A stretch of 38,907 nt of DNA from Streptomyces sparsogenes (GTDB lineage Bacteria > Actinomycetota > Actinomycetes > Streptomycetales > Streptomycetaceae), in assembly GCF_001704635.1 (NCBI RefSeq), contig NZ_MAXF01000139.1, positions 1 to 38,907 on the forward strand. The letters are read 5' to 3'. Under the pieces are notes generated by a model, which saw nothing but the letters and a program-made list of their open reading frames with translations, searched no databases and had not been told where the DNA came from. Shown in pieces: positions 26,186 through 33,119 of the stretch; position 1 is the stretch's first letter, and every line of letters starts with the position of its first letter. The translations under genes were made by a program, and so were the position numbers.

Positions 26186-27160
26186 TCAGGCGCGCGGCGC
26201 CCGGGCGCGGGGCCGCTTCTGGGTCAGCGCCGCGCCCGCCAGCACGATCAGCGCGCCGACCGGAGTGTTCCAGGTGAGGTGCTCGCCGAGGATCGCCACG
26301 CCCGCCGCGGTCGCGATGACCGGGACGAAGTACGTCACCATCATGGCGGTGGTCGGGCCGACCTCCTCGACCAGGCCGTACTGCACCAGGAAGGCGAAGC
26401 CGGTGCCGAGCGCGCCCAGCGCGACCACGGACAGCAGCGGCAGCACCGGGAAGGAGCCGGGCGCCGGGGCGAACAGCGGGGCGACGACGGCCAGCTGGGC
26501 GGTGCCCATCAGCAACTGGGCGCCCGACATCGCCAGGTGGGAGCGGCCGACGCCGCTCAGGGTGCGCCGCACGTACTGCCAGCCCACCGCGTAGCTGAGC
26601 GAGGCGGCCAGCGCCATCGCGGTGCCCGCCGGGTCCTGGCCGGAGAAGCCCTGCCAGACCCCGAGCACGACCAGCACCCCGGCGAAGCCGATGCCCAGAC
26701 CCGCGACGCGCCGCCGGGTCGGCCGGTCGTCGGAGGCGGCCACCACGGCGAGCACCATGCCCCACAGCGGGGAGGTCGCGTTGCAGATGCCGGCCAGGGT
26801 GGAGGGGATGGTCAGCTCGGCGTACGCGAACAGCGAGAACGGCAGGGCGTTGAGGAAGAAGGCCGCCACCGACAGATGGCCCCAGACCCGGGCGCCACGC
26901 GGCAGCCGCTCCCGCTTCACCACCAGGACCGCCATCAGGACGGCGGTGCCGAAGAGCATGCGGCCCAGCGTGACGTACAGCGGTGCGAACGCCTCGGTGC
27001 CGACCTTGATGAACAGAAAGCTGAAGCCCCAGATCAGCGAGAGCGCGCCGAACCGGATCCGCCAGTCCAGAAGCGGGCCGCGGGCGGAGGCGGTGTCGGC
27101 TGTGGCGTCGGGCGTGTCGGCCCTGGTGGCGGGGGTGCGGGAGGCGGTCGCTGTGCTCAT
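26186..27160 (-). CDS. EamA/RhaT family transporter (second copy)
   Basis: A 324-residue membrane protein with about ten helices and two EamA repeats: FGALSLIWGFSFLFIKVGTEAFAP starts the first half, and YFVPVIATAAGVAILGEHLTW closes the second with the family's GEHL motif. A 25-residue Thr/Ala-rich cytoplasmic tail precedes the first helix. Start is uncertain: ATG 27160 or a GTG three codons earlier (27169, with AAGG upstream). It is divergent to a LysR regulator, a pairing common for efflux carriers under amino-acid-responsive control. The two EamA carriers in this window are not close copies. Confidence 0.85.
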   Translation of the reverse strand: MSTATASRTPATRADTPDATADTASARGPLLDWRIRFGALSLIWGFSFLFIKVGTEAFAPLYVTLGRMLFGTAVLMAVLVVKRERLPRGARVWGHLSVAAFFLNALPFSLFAYAELTIPSTLAGICNATSPLWGMVLAVVAASDDRPTRRRVAGLGIGFAGVLVVLGVWQGFSGQDPAGTAMALAASLSYAVGWQYVRRTLSGVGRSHLAMSGAQLLMGTAQLAVVAPLFAPAPGSFPVLPLLSVVALGALGTGFAFLVQYGLVEEVGPTTAMMVTYFVPVIATAAGVAILGEHLTWNTPVGALIVLAGAALTQKRPRARAPRA

Positions 27161-27215
27161 GGCCCTCACTGTGGCGCCTTCTGACCTCTTAGGACAAGCG
27201 AGAATTTCTGCGCGC

Positions 27216-27231
27216 TATCGCGTAGTATCGC
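27216..27231 (+). promoter_or_regulatory. Direct TATCGC repeat and -10 box of the LysR gene
   Basis: TATCGC occurs at 27216-27221 and 27226-27231, exactly one helical turn apart. TAGTAT at 27223-27228 is a good -10 box and would place the RNA start at the GTG at 27236, giving a leaderless message. A clear -35 is not seen. Confidence 0.5.
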
Positions 27232-27235
27232 TTAT

Positions 27236-28144
27236 GTGTTGAGCCTGGATCGCCTCCGTACGCTGTATGCCGTGTCCCGCCATGGATCCGTGAGCGGCGC
27301 AGCCGAAGGGCTGCACGTGACGACCTCCGCCGTCTCGCAGCAACTCGCCAAGCTGGAGCGCGAGACCGGGCAGCAACTGCTCGCCAAGAACGGGCGCGGG
27401 GTGCGCCTGACCGACGCCGGGCGGCTGCTCGCCGACCACGCCGCCCGCATCCTCTCCCAGGTCGAGCTCGCCCAGTCCGACCTGGAGGCGCAGCGCGGCC
27501 AGGCGGTCGGCGAGCTCCTGATGGGCGCCTTCCCCACCGCCGTGCGCGGCATCTTCCCCGCCGCCCTCTCCAGGCTGCGCGTCGAGCACCCGCAGCTGCG
27601 GGCCGGGCTGCAGGAGATGGAGCCCGACGAGTCGGTGCCCGCGGTGGTCCGCGGCGACATCGACCTCGCCGTCGTCGTGGACTGGTACAATAAGCCGCTG
27701 CCGATGCCCGACGGGCTGGTCAAGGCGCCGCTGCTGGACGACCCGGTGGACGTGGCGATGCCCGCCGACCACCCGCTGGCCGACCGGGAGACGGTGGACC
27801 CGGAGGAGTTCGCGAACGACGAGTGGATCTCCTGGCCCAAGGGAGGCTTCTGCTTCGACTGGCTGATGATCACCCTGCGCGGCAAGGGCGTGGAGCCGCG
27901 CATCTCCCACACCGCGCGGGAGCACCACACCCAGCTCGCGCTGATCGCGGCCGGGCTCGGCGTGGCCGTGGTGCCCCGGCTGGGCCGCGGCGCGGTGCCC
28001 GAGGGGGTGCGGGTGGTGCCGGTGCGCCACCACACCATGCGGCGCCATGTCTACGCCGTCTGGCGCCAGGACGCCGACCGCAGGCCCTCGATCCGGGCGG
28101 CCGTCGACGTCCTGCGCGAGGTGGGCAAGCGGACCGGCGGCTGA
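27236..28144 (+). CDS. LysR-family transcriptional regulator
   Basis: A 302-residue regulator with a classical N-terminal LysR helix-turn-helix (residues 2-60; LDRLRTLYAVSRHGSVSGAAEGLHVT and SAVSQQLAKLERETGQQLL) and a C-terminal periplasmic-binding-like effector domain (about 90-295). The start is GTG 27236, with no ribosome site and a -10 box just upstream, so probably leaderless. It likely controls the divergent EamA carrier and itself. The effector is unknown. Confidence 0.9.
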   Translation: MLSLDRLRTLYAVSRHGSVSGAAEGLHVTTSAVSQQLAKLERETGQQLLAKNGRGVRLTDAGRLLADHAARILSQVELAQSDLEAQRGQAVGELLMGAFPTAVRGIFPAALSRLRVEHPQLRAGLQEMEPDESVPAVVRGDIDLAVVVDWYNKPLPMPDGLVKAPLLDDPVDVAMPADHPLADRETVDPEEFANDEWISWPKGGFCFDWLMITLRGKGVEPRISHTAREHHTQLALIAAGLGVAVVPRLGRGAVPEGVRVVPVRHHTMRRHVYAVWRQDADRRPSIRAAVDVLREVGKRTGG

Positions 28145-28198
28145 GCCGCGGGCCGCGGCGCCGCGCCGACCCTGCCGCCGCGCCGCCGCGCGGATCCG

Positions 28199-28669
28199 TC
28201 AGCCCGGGAGACCGAGCTTGCGGAAGTCCCAGGAGCTGATCGTCTCGGGCGTCAGGCGCAGCCACGCGTGGCGGCCGTCGTACGGCATGGCGGACAGCCC
28301 GAAGTACTTGGCCGCGAACAGCCGCTCGGGCGTGTCGAGCTCGGGACACGGCTCGCCGGTGCGCGGAGCCTCACCGACGACCTCCACCGCGCCGGTCAGC
28401 TCCACGCCGCGCAGCTCCCCGTAGTCGTGCCCGTCGTCGATCACCACGGCGACCCGCGGGTCCCGCAGCAGCTGCGCCCAGCGGCGGCTGCGGGTGAGGG
28501 AGTACAGCCACAGCGAGCCGCCGTGCCAGCCGAACCACAGGGGGCTGACATGCGGCCGCCCGTCCGCGGCCACCGTCGCCACCCGGCAGGTGCGCCGCTC
28601 GGCGAGGTAGGAGTCCAGCTCTTCTGGGGTCATCATGGCGCGGCGGCCCCGCCGCTGGGTGACGGCCAT
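28199..28669 (-). CDS. PPOX-class F420/FMN-binding protein
   Basis: A 156-residue split-barrel flavoprotein. Conserved parts are LAERRTCRVATVAADGRPHVSPLWFGWHG in the first strands, LYSLTRSRRWAQLLRDPRVAVVID (cofactor phosphate region) and a C-terminal AAKYFGLS. PPOX-class proteins of this shape use F420 or FMN in oxidoreduction. The ATG at 28669 is taken with GGGAGG 11 nt upstream; the ATG pair at 28636/28633 is possible but has no ribosome site. It is divergent to the isochorismatase-like gene. Confidence 0.78.
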   Translation of the reverse strand: MAVTQRRGRRAMMTPEELDSYLAERRTCRVATVAADGRPHVSPLWFGWHGGSLWLYSLTRSRRWAQLLRDPRVAVVIDDGHDYGELRGVELTGAVEVVGEAPRTGEPCPELDTPERLFAAKYFGLSAMPYDGRHAWLRLTPETISSWDFRKLGLPG

Positions 28670-28789
28670 CGGTCCCGGCACCTCCCGGTGACTGGTGTGT
28701 GGCGCACAGGATGGGGTCTCTTCCCTCCGAAGGCAATGGCCGCTACCGTCGCGCGGCCACAGAGGCCGCGCCGCCCGCAGGAGGCCACC

Positions 28790-29437
28790 ATGCCGCCGTA
28801 CGACCGCCAGACCCTGCCCGAGCCGCTCGATCCCGCGACCTGCGCGCTGCTCACCGTGGAGTGTCAGCGCGGCGTGGTCGGCCCGCGTGGCGCCCTGCCC
28901 GAACTGGCCGCCGCGGCCCGCGACTCCGGGGCCCTCGACGCGGTCGCGCGGCTGGTGTCGGCCGCGCACGACACGCCCGTACAGGTCCTGCACGCGGTGG
29001 CCGAGCGGCGCGCCGACGGGCGCGGCTCGGGGCGCAACGCCCGGCTGTTCCGGGCCGCCGAGCGGCTGCCGGTCCAGCAGCTCACCGGCAGCGAGGCGGT
29101 ACGGATCGCCGAGCCGATCCCGGTCGCGCCCGAGGACCTGATCGTGCGGCGGCTGCACGGCCTGTCGCCGCTCGCCGGGACCGACGTGGACGCGCTGCTG
29201 CGCAATCTGGGCTGCCGCACCCTCGTCATCGCCGGCGTGTCGGCCAATGTGGCGATCCCCAACGCGGTCTTCGACGCGGTCAACCTCGGCTACACGGCCG
29301 TGGTCCCCGCCGACGCCATCGCCGGGGTGCCCGCCGACTACACCCCGGCGATGGTCCGCCACACCCTCGCGCTCGTCGCCACGGTCACCACGGCCGACGA
29401 GGTCGTCGCCGGCTGGCGCCGGGCCCGGGCGCGGTGA
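28790..29437 (+). CDS. Isochorismatase-fold protein with altered catalytic triad
   Basis: A 215-residue cysteine-hydrolase-fold protein. The family's Asp-Lys-Cys positions read E24 (LLTVECQRG), R120 or R121 (IVRRLHGLS) and A155 (GVSANVAIPN), so none is standard. A nicotinamidase-like thioester mechanism is therefore not expected; EntB/PhzD-type isochorismatases also lack the Cys but keep Asp and Lys. The fold is recognised by AGVSANVAIPNAVFDAVNLGYTAVVPADAIAG near residues 148-180 (the ATN-x-DAV region). AGGAGG at 28779-28784 supports ATG 28790. Function unknown. Confidence 0.78.
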   Translation: MPPYDRQTLPEPLDPATCALLTVECQRGVVGPRGALPELAAAARDSGALDAVARLVSAAHDTPVQVLHAVAERRADGRGSGRNARLFRAAERLPVQQLTGSEAVRIAEPIPVAPEDLIVRRLHGLSPLAGTDVDALLRNLGCRTLVIAGVSANVAIPNAVFDAVNLGYTAVVPADAIAGVPADYTPAMVRHTLALVATVTTADEVVAGWRRARAR

Positions 29438-29449
29438 GGCCCGCGGCCG

Positions 29450-29887
29450 TCAGGCCATCGAGATGGTGCCGCCCTTGACCTCGATCTCGGCGCCGGGCAG
29501 CGGCTTGGGCGACGGGCCGGCCTGCACGCTGCCGTCGGTGATGGAGAACTTGCTCCCGTGGAACGGGCAGTTGATCGTGCCGCCGGAGACGTCCCCGACC
29601 GGATTCCCCGCGTGCGGACACACCGACGAGAACGCCTTGAACTCGCCCGCCTTGGGCTGGGTCACCACGATCTGGTGGTCCTTGAAGACCTTCCCGCCGC
29701 CCTCGGGGATGTCGCTGGTCTTCGCCAGCTCCATGCCCTTGCCCCCGCCGCCCTGCGACGGCGCCGCGGAGCTCGAGTCGTCACCGCCCCCGCACGCCGT
29801 GAGCGCGGCCGCAAGACCGGCCGCTCCGGCCGCGGTGAGAAAGCAGCGGCGGGTGGTAGCCCGCCCGGTGGTCGCCGGTTCCGCCAT
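29450..29887 (-). CDS. Tat-exported Rieske [2Fe-2S] lipoprotein
   Basis: A 145-residue protein. The twin arginine R13-R14 is followed by a hydrophobic stretch and a lipobox LTAC with C32, so it should be Tat-exported and lipid-anchored on the outer face. The mature part has a Gly/Ser linker and a Rieske domain with C90-x-H92 and C107-x2-H110 that ligate a [2Fe-2S] cluster. It could pass electrons at the cell surface; the donor and acceptor are unknown. AGGAGG precedes the ATG at 29887, and TAGGCT at 29905-29910 (minus strand) is a likely -10 box. Confidence 0.88.
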   Translation of the reverse strand: MAEPATTGRATTRRCFLTAAGAAGLAAALTACGGGDDSSSAAPSQGGGGKGMELAKTSDIPEGGGKVFKDHQIVVTQPKAGEFKAFSSVCPHAGNPVGDVSGGTINCPFHGSKFSITDGSVQAGPSPKPLPGAEIEVKGGTISMA

Positions 29888-29964
29888 GGTGGTGCCTCCT
29901 GATGAGCCTACGTTTCCCCAGACGATACGTGCGCGGCACCCCGGGCGTTCAGCCGCCACGAAAT

Positions 29965-29987
29965 GCGCTTGCAGCGCTCAATAAGCT
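29965..29987 (+). promoter_or_regulatory. Palindrome and -10 box upstream of the HipA-like gene
   Basis: GCGCT-TGC-AGCGC (29965-29977) lies directly before the -10-like TAAGCT (29982-29987), which is 7 nt before the ATG at 29994. There is no ribosome site, so the gene is probably leaderless, and a protein bound to the palindrome would block the promoter. Confidence 0.5.
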
Positions 29988-29993
29988 GGGCGG

Positions 29994-30827
29994 ATGCTCC
30001 CTGAAGTCACCGCCACCCGGTATGTCACCCCGCTGCGCGAAGGCGGATCGCTGCCCGGCATCGTCGAGGCCGACGACCTCGGCACCTACGTCATGAAGTT
30101 CATCGGCGCCGGACAGGGCCGCAAGACCCTGGTCGCCGAGGTGATCTGCGGACAGCTGGGCCGCCGCCTGGGGCTGCGCGTCCCGGACCTGGTGCGGATC
30201 CAGCTCGACCCGGTGATCGGCCTGGGCGAGCCGGACGAGGAGGTCCAGGACCTGCTCAAGGCCAGCGGCGGCCTCAACCTCGGCATGGACTACCTCCCCG
30301 GCTCGCTCGGCTTCGACCCGCTGGCCTTCGAGGTGGGCCCCGCCGAGGCCGGGCACGTGGTGTGGTTCGACGCGCTCATCGGCAACGTCGACAGGTCCTG
30401 GCGCAACCCGAACATGCTGGTCTGGCACGGCAAGCTGTGGCTCATCGACCACGGCGCGACGATGATCTGGCACCACAGCTGGCGCGGCGCCCAGGCGGTG
30501 GCCGCCAAGCCCTACGACGCCTCCGACCACGCCCTCGCGCCCTTCGCCCCGGACATCGAGGCGGCCGCGGAGGCGCTGGCGCCGCGGATCACCGAGGAGC
30601 TGCTGACCGAGGTCGCGGCCGACGTCCCCGACGAGTGGCTGACCGACGAGCCCGGCTTCGACGGCCCGGACGCGGTGCGCCGCCGCTATGTCGAGCTGCT
30701 GTTGGAGCGCGCCGCTACGATCAGCGACCGGATCACCTTCGGCGGGCAGCGCCCGCCGAAGGAGGACGGGCCGTCCCGGGCTCCGGAGTGGCTGCGGATC
30801 TGGGTCGAGGGAAAGGCGTCGGAGTGA
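29994..30827 (+). CDS. HipA-like protein kinase family protein
   Basis: A 277-residue protein of a HipA-like kinase family. The catalytic and metal-binding elements are readable: GNVDRSW (D133) with NPNMLV (N138/N140) and the DHG variant of the metal-binding loop, LIDHG (D152), a layout shared with PI3/PI4-kinase-like folds. LGTYVMKFIGAGQGRKTLVAE (about 28-48) includes the probable ATP-binding lysine. It lacks the N-terminal half and operator-binding partner of classical HipA. The GTG start of the next gene overlaps its stop (30824-30827), so the pair is translationally coupled. No antitoxin HipB-like gene is present. Target is unknown. Confidence 0.8.
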   Translation: MLPEVTATRYVTPLREGGSLPGIVEADDLGTYVMKFIGAGQGRKTLVAEVICGQLGRRLGLRVPDLVRIQLDPVIGLGEPDEEVQDLLKASGGLNLGMDYLPGSLGFDPLAFEVGPAEAGHVVWFDALIGNVDRSWRNPNMLVWHGKLWLIDHGATMIWHHSWRGAQAVAAKPYDASDHALAPFAPDIEAAAEALAPRITEELLTEVAADVPDEWLTDEPGFDGPDAVRRRYVELLLERAATISDRITFGGQRPPKEDGPSRAPEWLRIWVEGKASE

Positions 30828-31219
30828 ACGGGCGGCACAGCGGTCGCGAGGTCTTCGAGTACGCGCTGCTGCGCGTGGTCCCCAGGGTCGAGCGCGGCGA
30901 GCAGATCAACGCGGGCGTCGTCGTGTACTGCCGGGCGCAGTCCTTCGTGGCGGCCCGCACCCACCTGGACGAGGCCAGGCTGCTCGCGCTGGACCCCGAC
31001 GCGGACGTGGCGGGCGTACGGGCGGCGCTCGCCGCGGTGGAGAACGTGTGCGGCGGCGGGGAGCGGGCCGGACAGGCCGCGGGCGACGACCCGGGGCGCC
31101 GCTTCCGCTGGCTGGTCGCCCCCCGCTCCACGGTGGTCCAGCCGGGCCCGGTCCACACCGGCCTGACCGCCGACGCCGAGGCGGAGACCGAGCGCCTGCT
31201 GGACCTCCTGGTGCGCTGA
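30824..31219 (+). CDS. DUF3037 family protein
   Basis: A 131-residue soluble protein; the N-terminal half matches DUF3037 (FEYALLRVVPRVERGEQINAGVVVYC, residues 11-36, then LDEARLLALDPDADV). Its function is unknown. It is made from the last four bases of the HipA-like gene's frame (GTGA) and always sits with such kinases in related genomes as I recall, so it is likely the kinase's partner, either substrate, regulator or antidote. No DNA-binding motif is visible. Confidence 0.82.
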   Translation: MNGRHSGREVFEYALLRVVPRVERGEQINAGVVVYCRAQSFVAARTHLDEARLLALDPDADVAGVRAALAAVENVCGGGERAGQAAGDDPGRRFRWLVAPRSTVVQPGPVHTGLTADAEAETERLLDLLVR

Positions 31220-31283
31220 GGGGGCCTTGGGCAGGCTCGGCTCGCCTCAGGGCGCGCGCCGAGCGCGTAAGGGCGTCCGGTCG

Positions 31284-31312
31284 TTGACACCGCGTGGTGG
31301 GGCTTCTAGCGT
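31284..31312 (+). promoter_or_regulatory. Promoter of the SDR operon
   Basis: TTGACA (31284-31289) and TAGCGT (31307-31312) are 17 nt apart: a perfect -35 box and good -10 box, the strongest vegetative promoter seen in the window. The RNA start would be near 31319. Confidence 0.8.
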
Positions 31313-31324
31313 CTCGTCTGCTGA

Positions 31325-31344
31325 AGCGACTAAGCGGTCGCTCA
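31325..31344. promoter_or_regulatory. TetR-type operator downstream of the SDR promoter
   Basis: AGCGAC (31325-31330) and GTCGCT (31337-31342) form arms around TAAGCG; alternatively TAAGCG-GT-CGCTCA (31331-31344) forms a nearly perfect palindrome. Placed about 6-25 nt after the RNA start, it would block transcription when bound. No TetR gene is in the window. Confidence 0.6.
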
Positions 31345-31393
31345 CCGTCTTCTCGTCCGGGCGGTGAGTCCCACCGAGGCGAGGAGAACCCGC

Positions 31394-32155
31394 ATGTCCA
31401 CCACCGAGCAGCGCGTCGCCGTCGTGACGGGCGCCGCCCGCGGCATCGGCGCGGCCACCGCCGTGCGCCTGGCGCGGGAGGGCCGCGCCGTCGCCGTGCT
31501 CGACCTCGACGAGGCGTCCTGCGCGGACACCGTGAAGAAGATCACCGACGCGGGCGGCACCGCCATCGCCGTGGGCTGCGACGTGTCGGACGCGGCCCAG
31601 GTGGAGACCGCGGTCGGGCGTGTCGCCGAAGAGCTCGGCGCGCCGGTGATCCTGGTCAACAACGCCGGGGTGCTCCGCGACAACCTGCTGTTCAAGATGA
31701 GCGACAGCGACTGGGACACCGTCATCGGCGTCCACCTGCGGGGCGCGTTCCTGATGTCGCGCGCCTGTCAGAAGTACATGGTGGACGCGGAGTTCGGCCG
31801 GATCGTCAACCTCTCCAGCAGCTCCGCCCTCGGCAACCGCGGCCAGGTCAACTACTCGGCGGCCAAGGCCGGGCTGCAGGGCTTCACCAAGACCCTGGCC
31901 ATCGAGCTGGGCAAGTTCGGCGTCACCGCCAACGCCGTCGCGCCCGGCTTCATCGCCACCGACATGACCGCCGCCACGGCCGAGCGCGTCGGCATGGATT
32001 TCGAGGAGTTCCAGGAGGCCGCGGCGGGCCAGATCCCGGTGCGCCGCGTCGGGCGGCCCGACGACATCGCGAACGCCATCGCCTTCTTCACCGGTGACGC
32101 GGCCGGATTCGTCTCCGGCCAGGTCCTGTACGTGGCCGGCGGCCCGCTCAACTGA
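31394..32155 (+). CDS. Short-chain dehydrogenase/reductase (FabG-like)
   Basis: A 253-residue Rossmann-fold enzyme. The NAD(P) motif TGAARGIG lies near residues 12-19, NNAGV near 92-96, and the catalytic S-Y-K set in LSSSSALG, YSAAKAG (Y and K). It is closest in type to 3-oxoacyl-(ACP or CoA) reductases. ATG 31394 follows GAGGAG at 31381-31386. First gene of an operon with a second SDR gene 17 nt downstream, under one promoter and operator. TetR sites of this TAAGCG form often control fatty-acid breakdown genes, which suggests lipid catabolism. Confidence 0.9.
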   Translation: MSTTEQRVAVVTGAARGIGAATAVRLAREGRAVAVLDLDEASCADTVKKITDAGGTAIAVGCDVSDAAQVETAVGRVAEELGAPVILVNNAGVLRDNLLFKMSDSDWDTVIGVHLRGAFLMSRACQKYMVDAEFGRIVNLSSSSALGNRGQVNYSAAKAGLQGFTKTLAIELGKFGVTANAVAPGFIATDMTAATAERVGMDFEEFQEAAAGQIPVRRVGRPDDIANAIAFFTGDAAGFVSGQVLYVAGGPLN

Positions 32156-32172
32156 CGGGGGACACGGACCAC

Positions 32173-32934
32173 ATGACCACGGGAACGTCGGACAGCGGCC
32201 GCGCCGCGCTCGTCACGGGCGCCAGCCGCGGCATCGGATACGGCATCGCCGAGGCGCTGGTGGCGCGCGGCGACCGGGTGTGCATCACCGGGCGCAACGA
32301 GGACGCCCTCAAGGAGGCCGTCGAGCGGCTCGGCTCCGACCGGGTGATCGCCGTGGCCGGAAAGGCCCATGACGAGGCGCACCAGGCGGTCGCCGTCGAG
32401 CGGGCGATGGAGGCGTTCGGGCGGCTGGACTTCCTGATCAACAACGCGGGCACCAACCCGGTGTTCGGGCCGATCGCCGACCTCGACCTGGGCGTGCTGC
32501 GCAAGGTCTTCGAGACCAACGTCGTCTCGGCGCTCGGCTTCGCCCAGCAGGCCTGGAAGGCGTGGCAGAAGGACAACGGCGGGGCGGTGGTCAACATAGC
32601 CTCGGTCGCCGGCCTCTCCACCTCGCCCTTCATAGCGGCGTACGGGGTGAGCAAGGCCGCCATGATCAACCTCACCGCGCAGCTCGCCCGCGAGTTCGCG
32701 CCCGGCGTGCGGGTCAACGCCATCGCCCCCGCGGTGGTGAAGACCAAGTTCGCGGCCGCGCTGTACGAGGGGCGGGAGGAGGAGGCCGCGGCGGCCTACC
32801 CGCTGGGGCGGCTGGGCGTGCCCGAGGACATCGGCGGCGTCGCCGCGTTCCTCACCTCCGACCACGCGGCCTGGATCACCGGGCAGACGCTGGTGGTGGA
32901 CGGCGGCATCTTCCTGAAGGCCGGAGTGGACTGA
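32173..32934 (+). CDS. Short-chain dehydrogenase/reductase (second gene of operon)
   Basis: A 253-residue SDR. TGASRGIG (about 15-22), NNAGTNPVFG (about 90-99), and the catalytic YGVSKAA (Y and K) are intact, with IASVAGLS giving the serine. The ATG follows GGGGGA by 10-12 nt. It resembles the first SDR only at family level, so the operon is not a recent duplication. Both likely reduce or oxidise carbonyl groups of acyl or small alcohol substrates. Two hairpins after the stop end the operon. Confidence 0.9.
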   Translation: MTTGTSDSGRAALVTGASRGIGYGIAEALVARGDRVCITGRNEDALKEAVERLGSDRVIAVAGKAHDEAHQAVAVERAMEAFGRLDFLINNAGTNPVFGPIADLDLGVLRKVFETNVVSALGFAQQAWKAWQKDNGGAVVNIASVAGLSTSPFIAAYGVSKAAMINLTAQLAREFAPGVRVNAIAPAVVKTKFAAALYEGREEEAAAAYPLGRLGVPEDIGGVAAFLTSDHAAWITGQTLVVDGGIFLKAGVD

Positions 32935-32978
32935 ACTCCGGCGGCCGCCCGAGCCCCCGGAGCGGACGAAGCGGCGGG

Positions 32979-33020
32979 ATCCGGCCGCGCCCGGCCGGAT
33001 TCCGCCACCGCCGGTGGCGG
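32979..33020 (+). terminator. Tandem hairpin terminator of the SDR operon
   Basis: A 9-bp stem (ATCCGGCCG/CGGCCGGAT, 32979-33000) is followed directly by an 8-bp stem (CCGCCACC/GGTGGCGG, 33002-33020). No U-tract, as is common in high-GC actinobacteria. Confidence 0.65.
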
Positions 33021-33056
33021 GGGGCTTGCCTTCGCGTGCACTCCAACGAGCACAGT

Positions 33057-33092
33057 CCCGGGTGTCGGATCCGACCGGGTCCGGCACCCGGG
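33057..33092 (+). repeat. 13-bp inverted repeat before the aldo/keto reductase gene
   Basis: Left arm 33057-33069 and right arm 33080-33092 pair over 13 positions with one G-U wobble and a 10-nt loop, ending 10 nt before the ribosome site. It could be a third terminator hairpin or an operator/leader structure. Confidence 0.6.
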
Positions 33093-33119
33093 ACTTCGTG
33101 GTGAGGAGAGGTGCGTACC

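Noticed and set aside
29994..31219. HipA-like/DUF3037 pair called as a defence island or classical toxin-antitoxin system
   Set aside because: No nuclease, phage sensor or HipB-like gene is nearby; only the pairing is supported.
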